Shown here in pieces: positions 22,441 to 30,149 of a stretch of DNA of 64,000 nt. Position 1 is the stretch's first letter. Each line of letters begins with the position of its first letter. Where the stretch lies: IMG/VR virus record IMGVR_UViG_3300024433_001307, positions 1-64,000 of that record; one strand, 5' to 3'. The notes beneath the pieces were generated by a model that saw only the letters and a program-made list of their open reading frames with translations, did no database searches and was not told where the DNA came from. The position numbers were made by a program, and so were the translations under genes. Source of the stretch: a virus.

Positions 22441-23801
22441 TCCACTAATCCTTTCTTGAGAATTTTTTCTAACTTATCAAATATATTGAGTTCATTTGTT
22501 ATATTATCACCATCCAAAACAGAATCAACTATCTTCTGTTTCTTTTGGATAAGAGCACACAAAGGAACTTCTATCGTATTTTTTGCTATCAAGTAATAGA
22601 TGGAGGCATTGTATTTTTGTCCTATCCTATGTATTCTATCCTCAGCTTGAATATGATTTGCCGGTACAAAATCTAATTCGACAAAAGCCAAAGTATTTGA
22701 TGCAGTTAGAGTTATAACAACACCAGCAGCTTTAATACTACCGATGAACAATTTGATTTTTTTATTATTTTGAAAAGCAAGAACGGCTTTCTTTCTTTTT
22801 TCACCTGTCACACTACCATCTACTACTACTGATATCTTTTTATATTTATCATAAATTTGTTTGATGATATTTTTATGAATGCAATAAAGAACGAGTTTGT
22901 CGTCACTCTCCTCTAAGAAATTGTCTATCCATTTTAGGATGCTCTTCATTTTTAATTGGGCAGCCAATCTTTTTAGATATCCTATTTTTACTAATTGTTC
23001 TGCTTTTTGAGCCCGCTTGGCTTTATCCAATGATTTTCTACTAAGCCAATCAATAAAATTATTAACAGCCTCTTGATATTCATTTCTATTATCTATCGAA
23101 AGGGGTACTATAAATCTTGATTTCTTTGGTAATTCTTTTAATACATCCTTTTTCAGTCTTCTAATCATCATTGTTTCATTTAGAATTTGATGCAATTCAT
23201 CAAGATGAGAAGCACCATTAAAATCCCAACCCCAAGGAGTTCGTATTGGATTGCAGTATCTAAAAGCATAGGGGAGGAATGAAGGAAAAAGTTTAGGTCT
23301 TATCATATTCAGTGTCGTCCATAATTCTGCTGGTCTATTAAGTAAAGGTGTTCCGCCTATGGCTATGACATGAGGAATTTTTCTCGCCAATTTTCTTACT
23401 GCTTTCGTTCTATGGGTTTTTCTATTTTTTACATAATGACATTCATCAAATAATAATACCTTTGGTTCTAATCTTAATAGGTTATCCATCCAATACTGGA
23501 GAATTTCGTAATTGAGAATCAATAAAGAATTTATTGAATCCTTTTGGTTGATTCGGAATGATTTTTTTCCATTTAGTATTATACTCTTCATTTTGAGGTG
23601 TTTGTGAGCTTCCATTTCCCAAACCCATTTTGCGAAGGCTGGACATACAATAATTACAGGTCGCTTTTTTGGATGATGTCTTATCCAACCCAAGGCTTCC
23701 AGTGTTTTGCCCAGACCCATTTCATCAGCCAGCAAGGCTCGACCATGAAACTCCTCAATTTTTAGGATTCCTTTCCGCTGGTAATCATATAATCGGGTCA
23801 T
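22437..23801 (-). CDS. SNF2-family helicase/translocase
   Basis: 454-residue superfamily 2 ATPase of the SWI2/SNF2 type. ALLADEMGLGKTLEALGW is Q/motif I, VIIVCPAFAKWVWEM is motif Ia, LLFDECHYVKN holds the DECH box, and AIGGTPLLNR is motif III. The C-terminal lobe has VVVDGSVTGEKR, AGVVITLTASNTL and AEDRIHRIGQ (motif VI). Such enzymes translocate on duplex DNA and remodel forks or clear proteins. The size is close to compact phage members. It overlaps the genes on both sides. Confidence 0.9.
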   Translation of the reverse strand: MTRLYDYQRKGILKIEEFHGRALLADEMGLGKTLEALGWIRHHPKKRPVIIVCPAFAKWVWEMEAHKHLKMKSIILNGKKSFRINQKDSINSLLILNYEILQYWMDNLLRLEPKVLLFDECHYVKNRKTHRTKAVRKLARKIPHVIAIGGTPLLNRPAELWTTLNMIRPKLFPSFLPYAFRYCNPIRTPWGWDFNGASHLDELHQILNETMMIRRLKKDVLKELPKKSRFIVPLSIDNRNEYQEAVNNFIDWLSRKSLDKAKRAQKAEQLVKIGYLKRLAAQLKMKSILKWIDNFLEESDDKLVLYCIHKNIIKQIYDKYKKISVVVDGSVTGEKRKKAVLAFQNNKKIKLFIGSIKAAGVVITLTASNTLAFVELDFVPANHIQAEDRIHRIGQKYNASIYYLIAKNTIEVPLCALIQKKQKIVDSVLDGDNITNELNIFDKLEKILKKGLVE

Positions 23802-24330
23802 TTAGAATAATCCTAATATCTCCAATTGATTCCGATATTTCCTTTTTCAACCATTCGAGGTCTTCATATAGATAATACCTTAATCCTATCAATATGAATT
23901 TTGGTTTTGTGCCTCTGCTTAATACCTCTTCTCGAAATCTTTTTGTAGGATTGAATAATAATTTGATAATGAATGCAGCATCATTTGGCAGGTCCTCTAT
24001 CAATTCGAATAGATAGAAAGGTTTTTGGAATTCATTTTTGAGTAATTCTTCATAGGTTTGTCCATCATTTGTCGTATCGTTAATACTTAATTTGGTATGT
24101 TTATTTTCTTCGTTTAACCAATCGAGTAATCCATGCCATATACACCATGATAACCACGTGCTGAATGCTGATTTGCTTTCTTCATAAGTTTGACATGACA
24201 ATAAGAATAGATAATTGGCTTCTGCTTTTAATTCATCTATTTCACCTCCATATCTTATTTTGAATCTCCAAACTATTTTATAAATTAGTTTTTCTACATC
24301 CATGTAAGTTTTGTCTAAAGCGATTTCCAT
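23785..24330 (-). CDS. sigma factor-like protein
   Basis: 181 residues. Residues 12-80 read like sigma region 2: KLIYKIVWRFKIRYGGEIDELKAEANYLFL, then SAFSTWLSWCIWHGLLDWL, the core-binding and -10-recognition helices. After a less conserved middle, the C-terminal part ends in an LKKEISESIGD helix that could serve as region 4. It could redirect host RNA polymerase to phage promoters. Its overlap with the SNF2 gene and closeness to an XRE regulator mark a control cluster. Confidence 0.65.
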   Translation of the reverse strand: MEIALDKTYMDVEKLIYKIVWRFKIRYGGEIDELKAEANYLFLLSCQTYEESKSAFSTWLSWCIWHGLLDWLNEENKHTKLSINDTTNDGQTYEELLKNEFQKPFYLFELIEDLPNDAAFIIKLLFNPTKRFREEVLSRGTKPKFILIGLRYYLYEDLEWLKKEISESIGDIRIILNDPII

Positions 24331-24331
24331 T

Positions 24332-24535
24332 TCAATTCCCTTTCCCTTTTTCTTTTTCTCTATTTAGAATATTGAATAGTTTAGCGAGACCGGCTGCGGA
24401 TATCTCAGATTTACCACTCAGATATCCATATACGGTTCCTTGGTTTAGGTCTGCCATACGTGATAATTTTGCGGCACTTATTCCCACTTGTTTCAATAAG
24501 GTCTTTATTTGTTGTCTGAAATCTATCTTATTCAT
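24332..24535 (-). CDS. XRE/Cro-type helix-turn-helix regulator (67 aa)
   Basis: 67 residues: LLKQVGISAAKLSRMADLNQ then GTVYGYLSGKSEISAAGLAKL, the five-helix Cro/cI DNA-binding domain with no dimer-forming extension. A lysine-rich tail ends it. A role as a transcription repressor in the early region is likely. It starts four bases after the gene upstream and stops just before the sigma-like gene. Confidence 0.8.
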   Translation of the reverse strand: MNKIDFRQQIKTLLKQVGISAAKLSRMADLNQGTVYGYLSGKSEISAAGLAKLFNILNREKEKGKGN

Positions 24536-24539
24536 GTCA

Positions 24540-25274
24540 TTATCCTTTCAATCTTTCAGCAACGGCACGTGGATTGCTGCCTATTATTTCTATAAATTTT
24601 TTGATTTCTTTCAATGTATAATATCCGCTGAGGTGTTCAATCATATAGAATTGTTCCTTTTTTGGTCTTTTCATGAATTCGTCTACATCATTCTCACAGC
24701 AAAAACTAAGATTGAAGCTTCTCTTGTTGCCATATTTTAATACATTCGAGTTTGGAGTATGAGCTAATTCTACATCCATATTTCCGGTCACCATTTCTAT
24801 ATATTTTTGATGTGCTATTTCTTGTTGGTTTTTTCTTTCGAATATAGGTTTTGCGACTTCAAAAAACATTTTGATTCTTGAGATAGTTGTTTTTATTTTT
24901 TTGGAATAGAATATCTTATTGGAATAGAATATCTTAGTTGTAGTTGAAAATCTATTTATTCTAAGTTGGGTTATTCTAAATTGGGAAACATGCGGATGTC
25001 TTAATTCTATTGCAAACCTACCATCATGTCCATCAGGATTAGGTTCAGGTTCCCAGGATATTCTAATGCGTATTTCATTATTTAGATAAGGTATTTTTAT
25101 ATCAAGTTGGGAGGGTGGTCCGCATTCTTTTTTATCAAAACTCTTTTTATTTTTTATTGAACAGAAATCGGCTTTTCCTTCAAACCATTTTTCTTTAAGG
25201 AGAGCTTCCCTAAGCATGACATGAGGGATTTTATCCCACTCTCTTATTCTATCAATATCATAATTGAAAGCCAT
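24540..25274 (-). CDS. unknown protein (244 aa)
   Basis: 244 residues, no family recognised. There are no membrane segments. A short internal duplication (FYSNKIFYSKKIK, residues 117-129) comes from an imperfect tandem repeat in the DNA near 24900-24935. The N-terminus pairs acidic and aromatic residues (IREWDKIPHVMLREAL), and the C-terminal 40 residues are helical. The start has the common RBS context (AAAGGACAATAAAATG) shared with the tiny genes at 28-30 kb. Confidence 0.55.
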   Translation of the reverse strand: MAFNYDIDRIREWDKIPHVMLREALLKEKWFEGKADFCSIKNKKSFDKKECGPPSQLDIKIPYLNNEIRIRISWEPEPNPDGHDGRFAIELRHPHVSQFRITQLRINRFSTTTKIFYSNKIFYSKKIKTTISRIKMFFEVAKPIFERKNQQEIAHQKYIEMVTGNMDVELAHTPNSNVLKYGNKRSFNLSFCCENDVDEFMKRPKKEQFYMIEHLSGYYTLKEIKKFIEIIGSNPRAVAERLKG

Positions 25275-25287
25275 TTTATTGTCCTTT

Positions 25288-26493
25288 CTAATTGAAATTT
25301 ACGGTTATTCCGAATGGAGCCCTTTCATCATCTTTATTTGTAGTTATCCACATGGTTGGATATTCCGGTTGTGTTTTGGGAAAGTGTCCATATAGGTCAG
25401 TGAAATATATCAAGCAAGATGGGGTATATCCTTTCTTATTGATATGTTGAAATACTGGACGGAAATCTGTTCCACCTCCACCTACTGGTTTAAGTTCCAG
25501 TGGTAAATCATTCCTATTGATTTCTACTTCCTTTTTTACTTGTGAATCGCAATAGAATATCCGTATCCTTGTTTCATATACTGCCAGGATATTTGATATT
25601 TCGTGAGCAAAACGACTCAATTGTTCTTTGGAGATACTTCCTGATGTGTCTATTGCTATTGCGACCTCAGGCAATTCTTCGCTTATTAGACTTGGAAGTA
25701 TAATCCCTGTGGAGAAATATCTTCGTGAAGGTACCATCCAATTATAATCGTTTCGGGCAGACCTCTCTACAAAATCTCTTAGAAGGATATACCAAGGCAA
25801 AGGCGGGTCTAAAATAACTTGAAGCTGTCTATATAGGTCTCCTGATAATTCACCTCTTGTAATTTGGATGGCTTGACTAACCGCAGCCTTCCATTCCATT
25901 TGAGTTTGATTCATTTCATTTTTGTCTTTAGGAGGTGTTACTCCTCCACATCGTCCGGGGTCAGGATTTGGTTGTTCCTTATCTTTGCTTTCGTCTTTTT
26001 TCTGTTGTTGCTGTTTCTTATTTTTACCACTTCCACCACTTTTCTTTTGTTGCTGTTTATTTTGTTTGTCCTTTTTCTGTTCATCCTTCGATAGTAAAGC
26101 ATAGATTTCTTCCGCCGAAAGATTATCATATTGACTGTCTCTCAAATATCCTTTTGGTAAGGTGAATCCTGTTTCAAGTAGATTCTCATTAACGGTATAG
26201 TCTACTGCCATATTCCATCTTCTGCTTTCCCTATCGCCTTGTCGCCATGTATGCCCTAAGGCACAATGCATCACCTCATGGGCTAATAAACCTTTGGTTT
26301 GCATGATGGGCAGAGAATCTATATAATCAGGATTGTAATAGAGGCTCGTTCCATCGGTGGTGGCACTTTTGGTTGTTTCGGGTTCCTCTATCAATTGAAG
26401 TTTCAACGCCAAACATCCAAAGAAGGGATGGTCGAGTATTAGCATAGACCTTGCCTTCAATAGTTTGGTTAATGGTTTATCTTTGATTTTCAT
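25288..26493 (-). CDS. VWA-domain/metallopeptidase-like partner of MoxR
   Basis: 401 residues. The N-terminal region has LLAHEVMHCALGHTW, an HExxH zinc-peptidase motif, within the layout of the DUF2201 type of putative metallopeptidases. A Gln/Lys-rich linker (140-175, QQQKK runs) follows. The C-terminal VWA-like domain has VAIAIDTSGSIS (MIDAS D-x-S-x-S) and YFTDLYGHF. It lies 12 bases after the AAA ATPase gene, the classic MoxR-VWA pair. These pairs act as chaperone-like or metal-insertion machines; the target in phages is unknown. Confidence 0.82.
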   Translation of the reverse strand: MKIKDKPLTKLLKARSMLILDHPFFGCLALKLQLIEEPETTKSATTDGTSLYYNPDYIDSLPIMQTKGLLAHEVMHCALGHTWRQGDRESRRWNMAVDYTVNENLLETGFTLPKGYLRDSQYDNLSAEEIYALLSKDEQKKDKQNKQQQKKSGGSGKNKKQQQQKKDESKDKEQPNPDPGRCGGVTPPKDKNEMNQTQMEWKAAVSQAIQITRGELSGDLYRQLQVILDPPLPWYILLRDFVERSARNDYNWMVPSRRYFSTGIILPSLISEELPEVAIAIDTSGSISKEQLSRFAHEISNILAVYETRIRIFYCDSQVKKEVEINRNDLPLELKPVGGGGTDFRPVFQHINKKGYTPSCLIYFTDLYGHFPKTQPEYPTMWITTNKDDERAPFGITVNFN

Positions 26494-26505
26494 TTTCTTT
26501 CTCCT

Positions 26506-27492
26506 TTATAGAAGGATATCCTTATGTATGGCAACCCAGTTGATAAACATCTTGGTATTTTGGATTGATGGTTGTTTGCGAATGGCATCTCTCACTAAGA
26601 GCACGGAAAAATCTGCGGGTAATCGATAGCCATATCGGAGAATGTTTCTATAGGTCTCCTTGGATATCTTTTCAACCAGAGCGGCTACTACGGCATACAA
26701 TGCAGCGGGTTCATTTGGGACGGTTGCTTTGTCTGGTTTGGTTAGAATAGTTTTGATATTTGGAAGGCTTTTGTAGACCTTCATAAATCCTACTAATTCT
26801 GCCGCACAACCTTCTCCTACTGCACCGGCCAATACTTCTAAATCATCGAGTCCAGCATTGATTAGTTTACCACAAAAGGCTATGGTGCGTGGACAAGGAT
26901 GATTTATGATTTCCGAAGTGGCTTCCATAGTGCATAATAGGTTTGGTCGAAAATGTATGAAGCCTATAATCTCTGGAGGCATATCGTTCTTGAAGGCCCA
27001 TTCAGTCCAATCATCTGCTGAAGGTATCAATTCGATGATTGTAGCGAATCTCGATTTTACTGGTTCGAGAATACCAGTAACACCTGCTCTGTCTTCGCGT
27101 CTATTTGTTGCTGCTATGAATACAACCTTATCTGATATTTTGTATTCATTTACTCGTCTCGCCAATATCAATTGCATGGCTGCTGCTTGAACTGCTGCTG
27201 GAGCTTGTCCCAAATCATCGAGAAAGGCTATGGTTGGTTTCTTTGCATTGATGAGTTTTCTCAAGTCGCCGAATGGTAAAAATTCTGCTTCACCATCTAC
27301 TATACCTGGCAGACCTTTGAAATCGGTTGGGTCAGATACGACCGGGTGACTGATTACTAAATTCATTTTCAATTTCTTGGCGACTTGTGCCACAATGTCG
27401 CTCTTACCTACCCCTGGAGAACCTTTTATTAACACAGGTAATCCAGCTTTGATTGATTCAATCAAAGTCTTTTTAAGTTTTTTCGGTTCCAT
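26506..27492 (-). CDS. MoxR-type AAA+ ATPase
   Basis: 328 residues. Walker A is KGSPGVGKSDI (residues about 22-32), Walker B is IAFLDDLGQAP, sensor 1 is VVFIAATNRRED, and VKSRFATIIEL is the arginine-finger region. The order and length fit the MoxR/AAA_5 clade, which partners with VWA proteins. The gene just downstream has the VWA domain. The start has the AAAGGACAATGAAATG context of this region and is preceded by a stable hairpin (27530-27553). Confidence 0.88.
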   Translation of the reverse strand: MEPKKLKKTLIESIKAGLPVLIKGSPGVGKSDIVAQVAKKLKMNLVISHPVVSDPTDFKGLPGIVDGEAEFLPFGDLRKLINAKKPTIAFLDDLGQAPAAVQAAAMQLILARRVNEYKISDKVVFIAATNRREDRAGVTGILEPVKSRFATIIELIPSADDWTEWAFKNDMPPEIIGFIHFRPNLLCTMEATSEIINHPCPRTIAFCGKLINAGLDDLEVLAGAVGEGCAAELVGFMKVYKSLPNIKTILTKPDKATVPNEPAALYAVVAALVEKISKETYRNILRYGYRLPADFSVLLVRDAIRKQPSIQNTKMFINWVAIHKDILL

Positions 27493-27529
27493 TTCATTGT
27501 CCTTTCATTAAGGTTAATAAAGTTTGAGT

Positions 27530-27553
27530 CCGGTCAGCTTTCAACCTGACCGG
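27530..27553 (-). promoter_or_regulatory. 8-bp perfect hairpin in the MoxR leader
   Basis: CCGGTCAG and CTGACCGG with an 8-base loop lie between the tiny membrane gene and the MoxR gene. No T-run follows on the minus strand, so it looks like an RNA leader or processing element rather than a terminator. A GGTTCGA box stands just upstream of it on the minus strand, as in the other leaders of this region. Confidence 0.5.
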
Positions 27554-27562
27554 TGTCGAACC

Positions 27563-27700
27563 TTATAATTGTATTAGCTGTAGGTTGTCTATTACTTCTG
27601 AAAGATATTGAAGTGCGAATCGTACCGCATATGACCCAACAGCAATGACAACCAAGCCTAACAATATCAGTTCCATTGTTTTTGCACATATCTTAATCAT
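27563..27700 (-). CDS. tiny membrane protein (45 aa)
   Basis: 45 residues: a short basic start, then the hydrophobic stretch LILLGLVVIAVGSYAV, then a helical polar end. It begins in an ATGA overlap with the stop of the gene upstream, and AAAGGA lies nine bases from the ATG. It lies directly ahead of the MoxR gene. No family is recognised. Confidence 0.6.
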   Translation of the reverse strand: MIKICAKTMELILLGLVVIAVGSYAVRFALQYLSEVIDNLQLIQL

Positions 27701-28569
27701 GATTTTTTTCCTTTCATAAAGGTATTCATTTTTTCTAATACTTCTTTGGCTGCCTTGTGAGCATCTTTCCTCTCTCTCTTATTGGACCTTAGATTATCCG
27801 GACTGAGGTTTGTCAGTCTTTTGATGGTTAGTTTCCGAATTGATTCCAAATTGTTGTCATCTATTAGATTGAGTTTTGGAATCAATTCACAAAAATCCTT
27901 CAGATTGTTGATTAGCGAATCCTTAAATTTCTTATCGGATTGCTTGAGTGTCTTCCTAACCTTTTCAATTAGAGTAGCCAATTGCTCCCATACTTCTGTC
28001 ATTGCTTTTTGTGTCATGGTTTCAATAGAGTTTGAAATTTGCTTTCGAATATCCTCAACTTCATCCTTATTTAGATTGACTCGAAAATCATTTGCTGAAG
28101 GTATTGGTAATACGTCGGTTTGAATTGCAAATCTATATCGTATCTCCTCAGTTGATGGAAGCTTCTTACCTTCGATTAACTTTCCCAATCTCTTTTTGGA
28201 TTCGGCTATGATGGTAGGATATTCCTCTAAGAAATCATTCACTGCTTCTTCATATTCTGCAATGACTTTTCTCATCACTTGAGAATACTTTATGAACATT
28301 GAAGATGGAAGTATTCTCAATCCTCCGTCCATCCAGGGCAAAGTTAGACGTCCATGTTGGAATCGACATCTATCGCTGGCATAATTGATGGTCTTAAGTG
28401 ATTTCTTAGGTATCAAATAAGTCCACCAAGCTCCGCTATCCCTATCGGAATTCTTTGCCATAATAACTTCATCAGTTACTTTGGCATCCTTAGTTCTCCC
28501 TGTCCATTTTGATATTTGCAAATGGACCAACATTGCCTTCTCAGCTAAATCACCTTTTCTTGTTTTCAT
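27697..28569 (-). CDS. unknown helical protein linked to the MoxR-VWA pair (possibly DUF3150-like)
   Basis: 290 residues, mostly alpha-helical after residue 100, with basic ends. Conserved-looking elements include DRDSGAWWTYLIPKKSL and GGLRILPSSMFIKY. Proteins of similar size and layout accompany phage and plasmid MoxR/CobS-like ATPases (DUF3150 families), and this one is encoded just upstream of the MoxR gene. It could be the substrate or adaptor of that machine. I cannot confirm the family by eye. Confidence 0.55.
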   Translation of the reverse strand: MKTRKGDLAEKAMLVHLQISKWTGRTKDAKVTDEVIMAKNSDRDSGAWWTYLIPKKSLKTINYASDRCRFQHGRLTLPWMDGGLRILPSSMFIKYSQVMRKVIAEYEEAVNDFLEEYPTIIAESKKRLGKLIEGKKLPSTEEIRYRFAIQTDVLPIPSANDFRVNLNKDEVEDIRKQISNSIETMTQKAMTEVWEQLATLIEKVRKTLKQSDKKFKDSLINNLKDFCELIPKLNLIDDNNLESIRKLTIKRLTNLSPDNLRSNKRERKDAHKAAKEVLEKMNTFMKGKKS

Positions 28570-28581
28570 TTTATTCTCCCA

Positions 28582-28755
28582 TCACAAATAAATTGCTAAA
28601 ATCTCAATAAACTCTTTTGGAATGCCATCTCTTATTAACATCTCCTCAGCCTGCTTTTGTGCATCCAAACCATTCTCGGCGATAAAACTTTTTCTAATGG
28701 TGAATATTTCACCAGTATCTAAGTTTCGCCATTTTACTTGATGTCTTGTTTTCAT
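28582..28755 (-). CDS. small protein (57 aa)
   Basis: 57 residues: a beta-rich start (KWRNLDTGEIFTIRKSF) followed by a helix (QKQAEEMLIRDGIPKEFIEI). It reads like a compact alpha/beta domain. The RBS is ACAGAAAGGACAATAAAATG, the element shared across this region. No function is recognised. Confidence 0.6.
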   Translation of the reverse strand: MKTRHQVKWRNLDTGEIFTIRKSFIAENGLDAQKQAEEMLIRDGIPKEFIEILAIYL

Positions 28756-28786
28756 TTTATTGTCCTTTCTGTTTTTATTTATAAGT

Positions 28787-28820
28787 GGTCGGGGCAGAAT
28801 GTTACCATCCCACCCCGACC
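28787..28820 (-). promoter_or_regulatory. 8-bp GC-rich hairpin in a small-gene leader
   Basis: GGTCGGGG (28787-28794) pairs perfectly with CCCCGACC (28813-28820) across an 18-base loop, in a background of low GC. It lies between the stop of the 85-aa gene and the RBS of the 57-aa gene. On the minus strand it is followed by ACTTATAAATAAAAA, which could serve as a weak terminator tail. Confidence 0.5.
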
Positions 28821-28838
28821 GGAGAGGAGTGAACTTAT

Positions 28839-29096
28839 TTAGATATCCCTTTCAGCATTGACTAAATTCTTGTTCCAAAGTGCCGAGGATAAGGAGGTAA
28901 AGATATTTGCAAGACCGTTCAGCAAATGTTGAATATCAGCACAATCCAATTTATTCACATCAAGTTTAATCTCGTTGCCTTCCATATCCCTTATGAAGTG
29001 CTCGCCGCAGGTGGTTTGTGTAAAACTTATTATCGGAATAACATTCATTCTTTCCGATAATTTTAGATTTTGATTTTGTTCCATCTTATTCTCCAT
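28839..29096 (-). CDS. small unknown protein (85 aa)
   Basis: 85 residues; polar N-terminus, then a strand segment (VIPIISFTQTTCGEHFI) and a C-terminal helix (DIQHLLNGLANIFTSLSSAL). No family is recognised. It is preceded by the 27-base T-arm-like element and the shared RBS. The gaps around it are longer than elsewhere in the operon, which is typical of this tiny-gene zone. Confidence 0.55.
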   Translation of the reverse strand: MENKMEQNQNLKLSERMNVIPIISFTQTTCGEHFIRDMEGNEIKLDVNKLDCADIQHLLNGLANIFTSLSSALWNKNLVNAERDI

Positions 29097-29130
29097 TTTA
29101 TTGTCCTTTCTGTAATTTATGGTTTGTTTA

Positions 29131-29157
29131 GTAAACCGCTGGTCAGGAATCGAACCT
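29131..29157 (-). repeat. 27-bp copy of a tRNA T-arm/acceptor-like sequence
   Basis: Identical over 27 bases to 30145-30171. On the minus strand it contains GGTTCGATTCC, the tRNA T-loop signature, and then TGACCAGCGG. The 5' half of a tRNA-like fold is absent here because coding sequence lies immediately upstream. It sits in the leader of the 85-aa gene. Confidence 0.7.
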
Positions 29158-29162
29158 TATTT

Positions 29163-29459
29163 TCACCACCAGTATATACCATCAATGTCAATGATATTAT
29201 TTGTTCCTTTTTCGTAAGGTTTCAAAACAACGACAACTTTGGGTCTTTTTGAAATAACCCAATTATAAAGTTCAGTCTCATTTTGGAATTGCCCAAACTT
29301 TTTTGTAAGGTTCCTCCTTGCCGTGTTCCACGCTGTCTTCCCTCTTGCAAAGACTAACCATGTTTGGCCTCTTTCGGTAAATAACCGTCCTGAACCAATT
29401 GCTTTTTTAATAATTCTAATTATTTGTTGCCTGCTTTTTTTGGTTTTTTCTACTTTCAT
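29163..29459 (-). CDS. small basic protein (98 aa)
   Basis: 98 residues, very basic N-terminal half (KSRQQIIRIIKKAIG, ARGKTAWNTARRNLTKKFG) and a strand-rich end (KVVVVLKPYEKG). The compact, basic nature suggests nucleic-acid contact. It starts with the shared RBS and a structured leader (29484-29539). No family is recognised. Confidence 0.6.
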   Translation of the reverse strand: MKVEKTKKSRQQIIRIIKKAIGSGRLFTERGQTWLVFARGKTAWNTARRNLTKKFGQFQNETELYNWVISKRPKVVVVLKPYEKGTNNIIDIDGIYWW

Positions 29460-29483
29460 TTTATTGTCCTTTCTGTTTTATTT

Positions 29484-29539
29484 TTTCAAATATGGTTTAT
29501 TATTGCCAGGCAGTTTAATTCACGTCATGCCCAGGACGT
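29484..29539 (-). repeat. 56-bp leader repeat, copy 1
   Basis: Matches 29916-29971 with three substitutions. On the minus strand it has ACGTCCTGGGCATGACGT (5-bp stem), then TTTCAAATATGGTTT in complement, ending just before the shared RBS. Substitutions in this copy weaken the longer CTGGGCA/TGCCCAG pairing seen in copy 2. Confidence 0.8.
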
Positions 29540-29563
29540 CGGAGTGATGAAAGCTTCAGTTTC

Positions 29564-29644
29564 TTATGCTAAGGCAATCCAAATTCCAATTGCTATCCAA
29601 TAGATGATGCTGAATTTTGGTGGTTGGTATGTTAAATAAATCAT
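29564..29644 (-). CDS. 26-aa hydrophobic peptide
   Basis: A 26-codon frame behind a strong RBS (GGAGGAAATAAG-ATG), encoding MIYLTYQPPKFS followed by the hydrophobic run IIYWIAIGIWIALA. The near-ideal RBS in a 200-base gap is the main evidence. It may be a membrane micro-peptide, and no homologue is recognised. Confidence 0.5.
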   Translation of the reverse strand: MIYLTYQPPKFSIIYWIAIGIWIALA

Positions 29645-29661
29645 CTTATTTCCTCCTTCCT

Positions 29662-29895
29662 CTAAACTTTTACTACACTAAGTGAACCAACAATAGCAGG
29701 AGGTCGAACCAACAACCACTCATTAGCTGAAGCTGACTTGGAATCGGATTGCTTAATGTTATAGTTACTGTTTGGTATACACTTGTCACATATTTCTGAT
29801 GCCAGTGTTAAGGCTTCTTCAAGTGTGTCAACTGGGATGAACCTTTCCTTTGTTATTCTATCTGGTCCAACGTCTTTTAATGTTATTTTGTACAT
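29662..29895 (-). CDS. small unknown protein (77 aa)
   Basis: 77 residues with alternating strands and one helix (TLEEALTLASEICDKCI). The start MYKITLKDV resembles small single-domain phage proteins that I cannot name. The shared AAAGGACAAT RBS and leader repeat copy 2 precede it. Confidence 0.55.
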   Translation of the reverse strand: MYKITLKDVGPDRITKERFIPVDTLEEALTLASEICDKCIPNSNYNIKQSDSKSASANEWLLVRPPAIVGSLSVVKV

Positions 29896-29915
29896 TATTG
29901 TCCTTTCTGTAAAAG

Positions 29916-29971
29916 TTTCAAATATGGTTTATTATTGCTGGGCAGTTTAATGCACGTCATGCCCAGGACGT
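29916..29971 (-). repeat. 56-bp leader repeat, copy 2
   Basis: Second copy of the leader at 29484-29539 (three differences). On the minus strand CTGGGCA pairs with TGCCCAG over a 15-base loop, and within that loop GACGT can pair back with ACGTC. This gives two competing stems upstream of the 77-aa gene. Confidence 0.8.
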
Positions 29972-29999
29972 ATTACGGAGGAGAAGTGTTATGTGTTAT

Positions 30000-30101
30000 T
30001 TAGGTTTTCTTTTTATTGATATATTCAGCCAGCAGCAAGAAAAACATTGGAATTGAACCAACACAACAAGCATCAACAAGATTTGTCATTATGGTTTCCA
30101 T
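30000..30101 (-). CDS. 33-aa membrane peptide, first gene of the leftward operon
   Basis: 33 residues, METIMTNLVDACC then a hydrophobic run VGSIPMFFLLLAEYI and a KKK end. The RBS is AAAGGACAGACAATAAAATG, a lengthened version of the regional RBS. It directly follows the tRNA-like element. The function is unknown. Confidence 0.5.
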   Translation of the reverse strand: METIMTNLVDACCVGSIPMFFLLLAEYINKKKT

Positions 30102-30149
30102 TTTATTGTCTGTCCTTTCTGTAATTTTCAAATATGGTTTGTGAGTAAA

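Noticed and set aside
27530-29971. CRISPR array
   Set aside because: Repeats in this zone are only two copies each, in gene leaders, with no regular repeat-spacer pattern and no cas genes.
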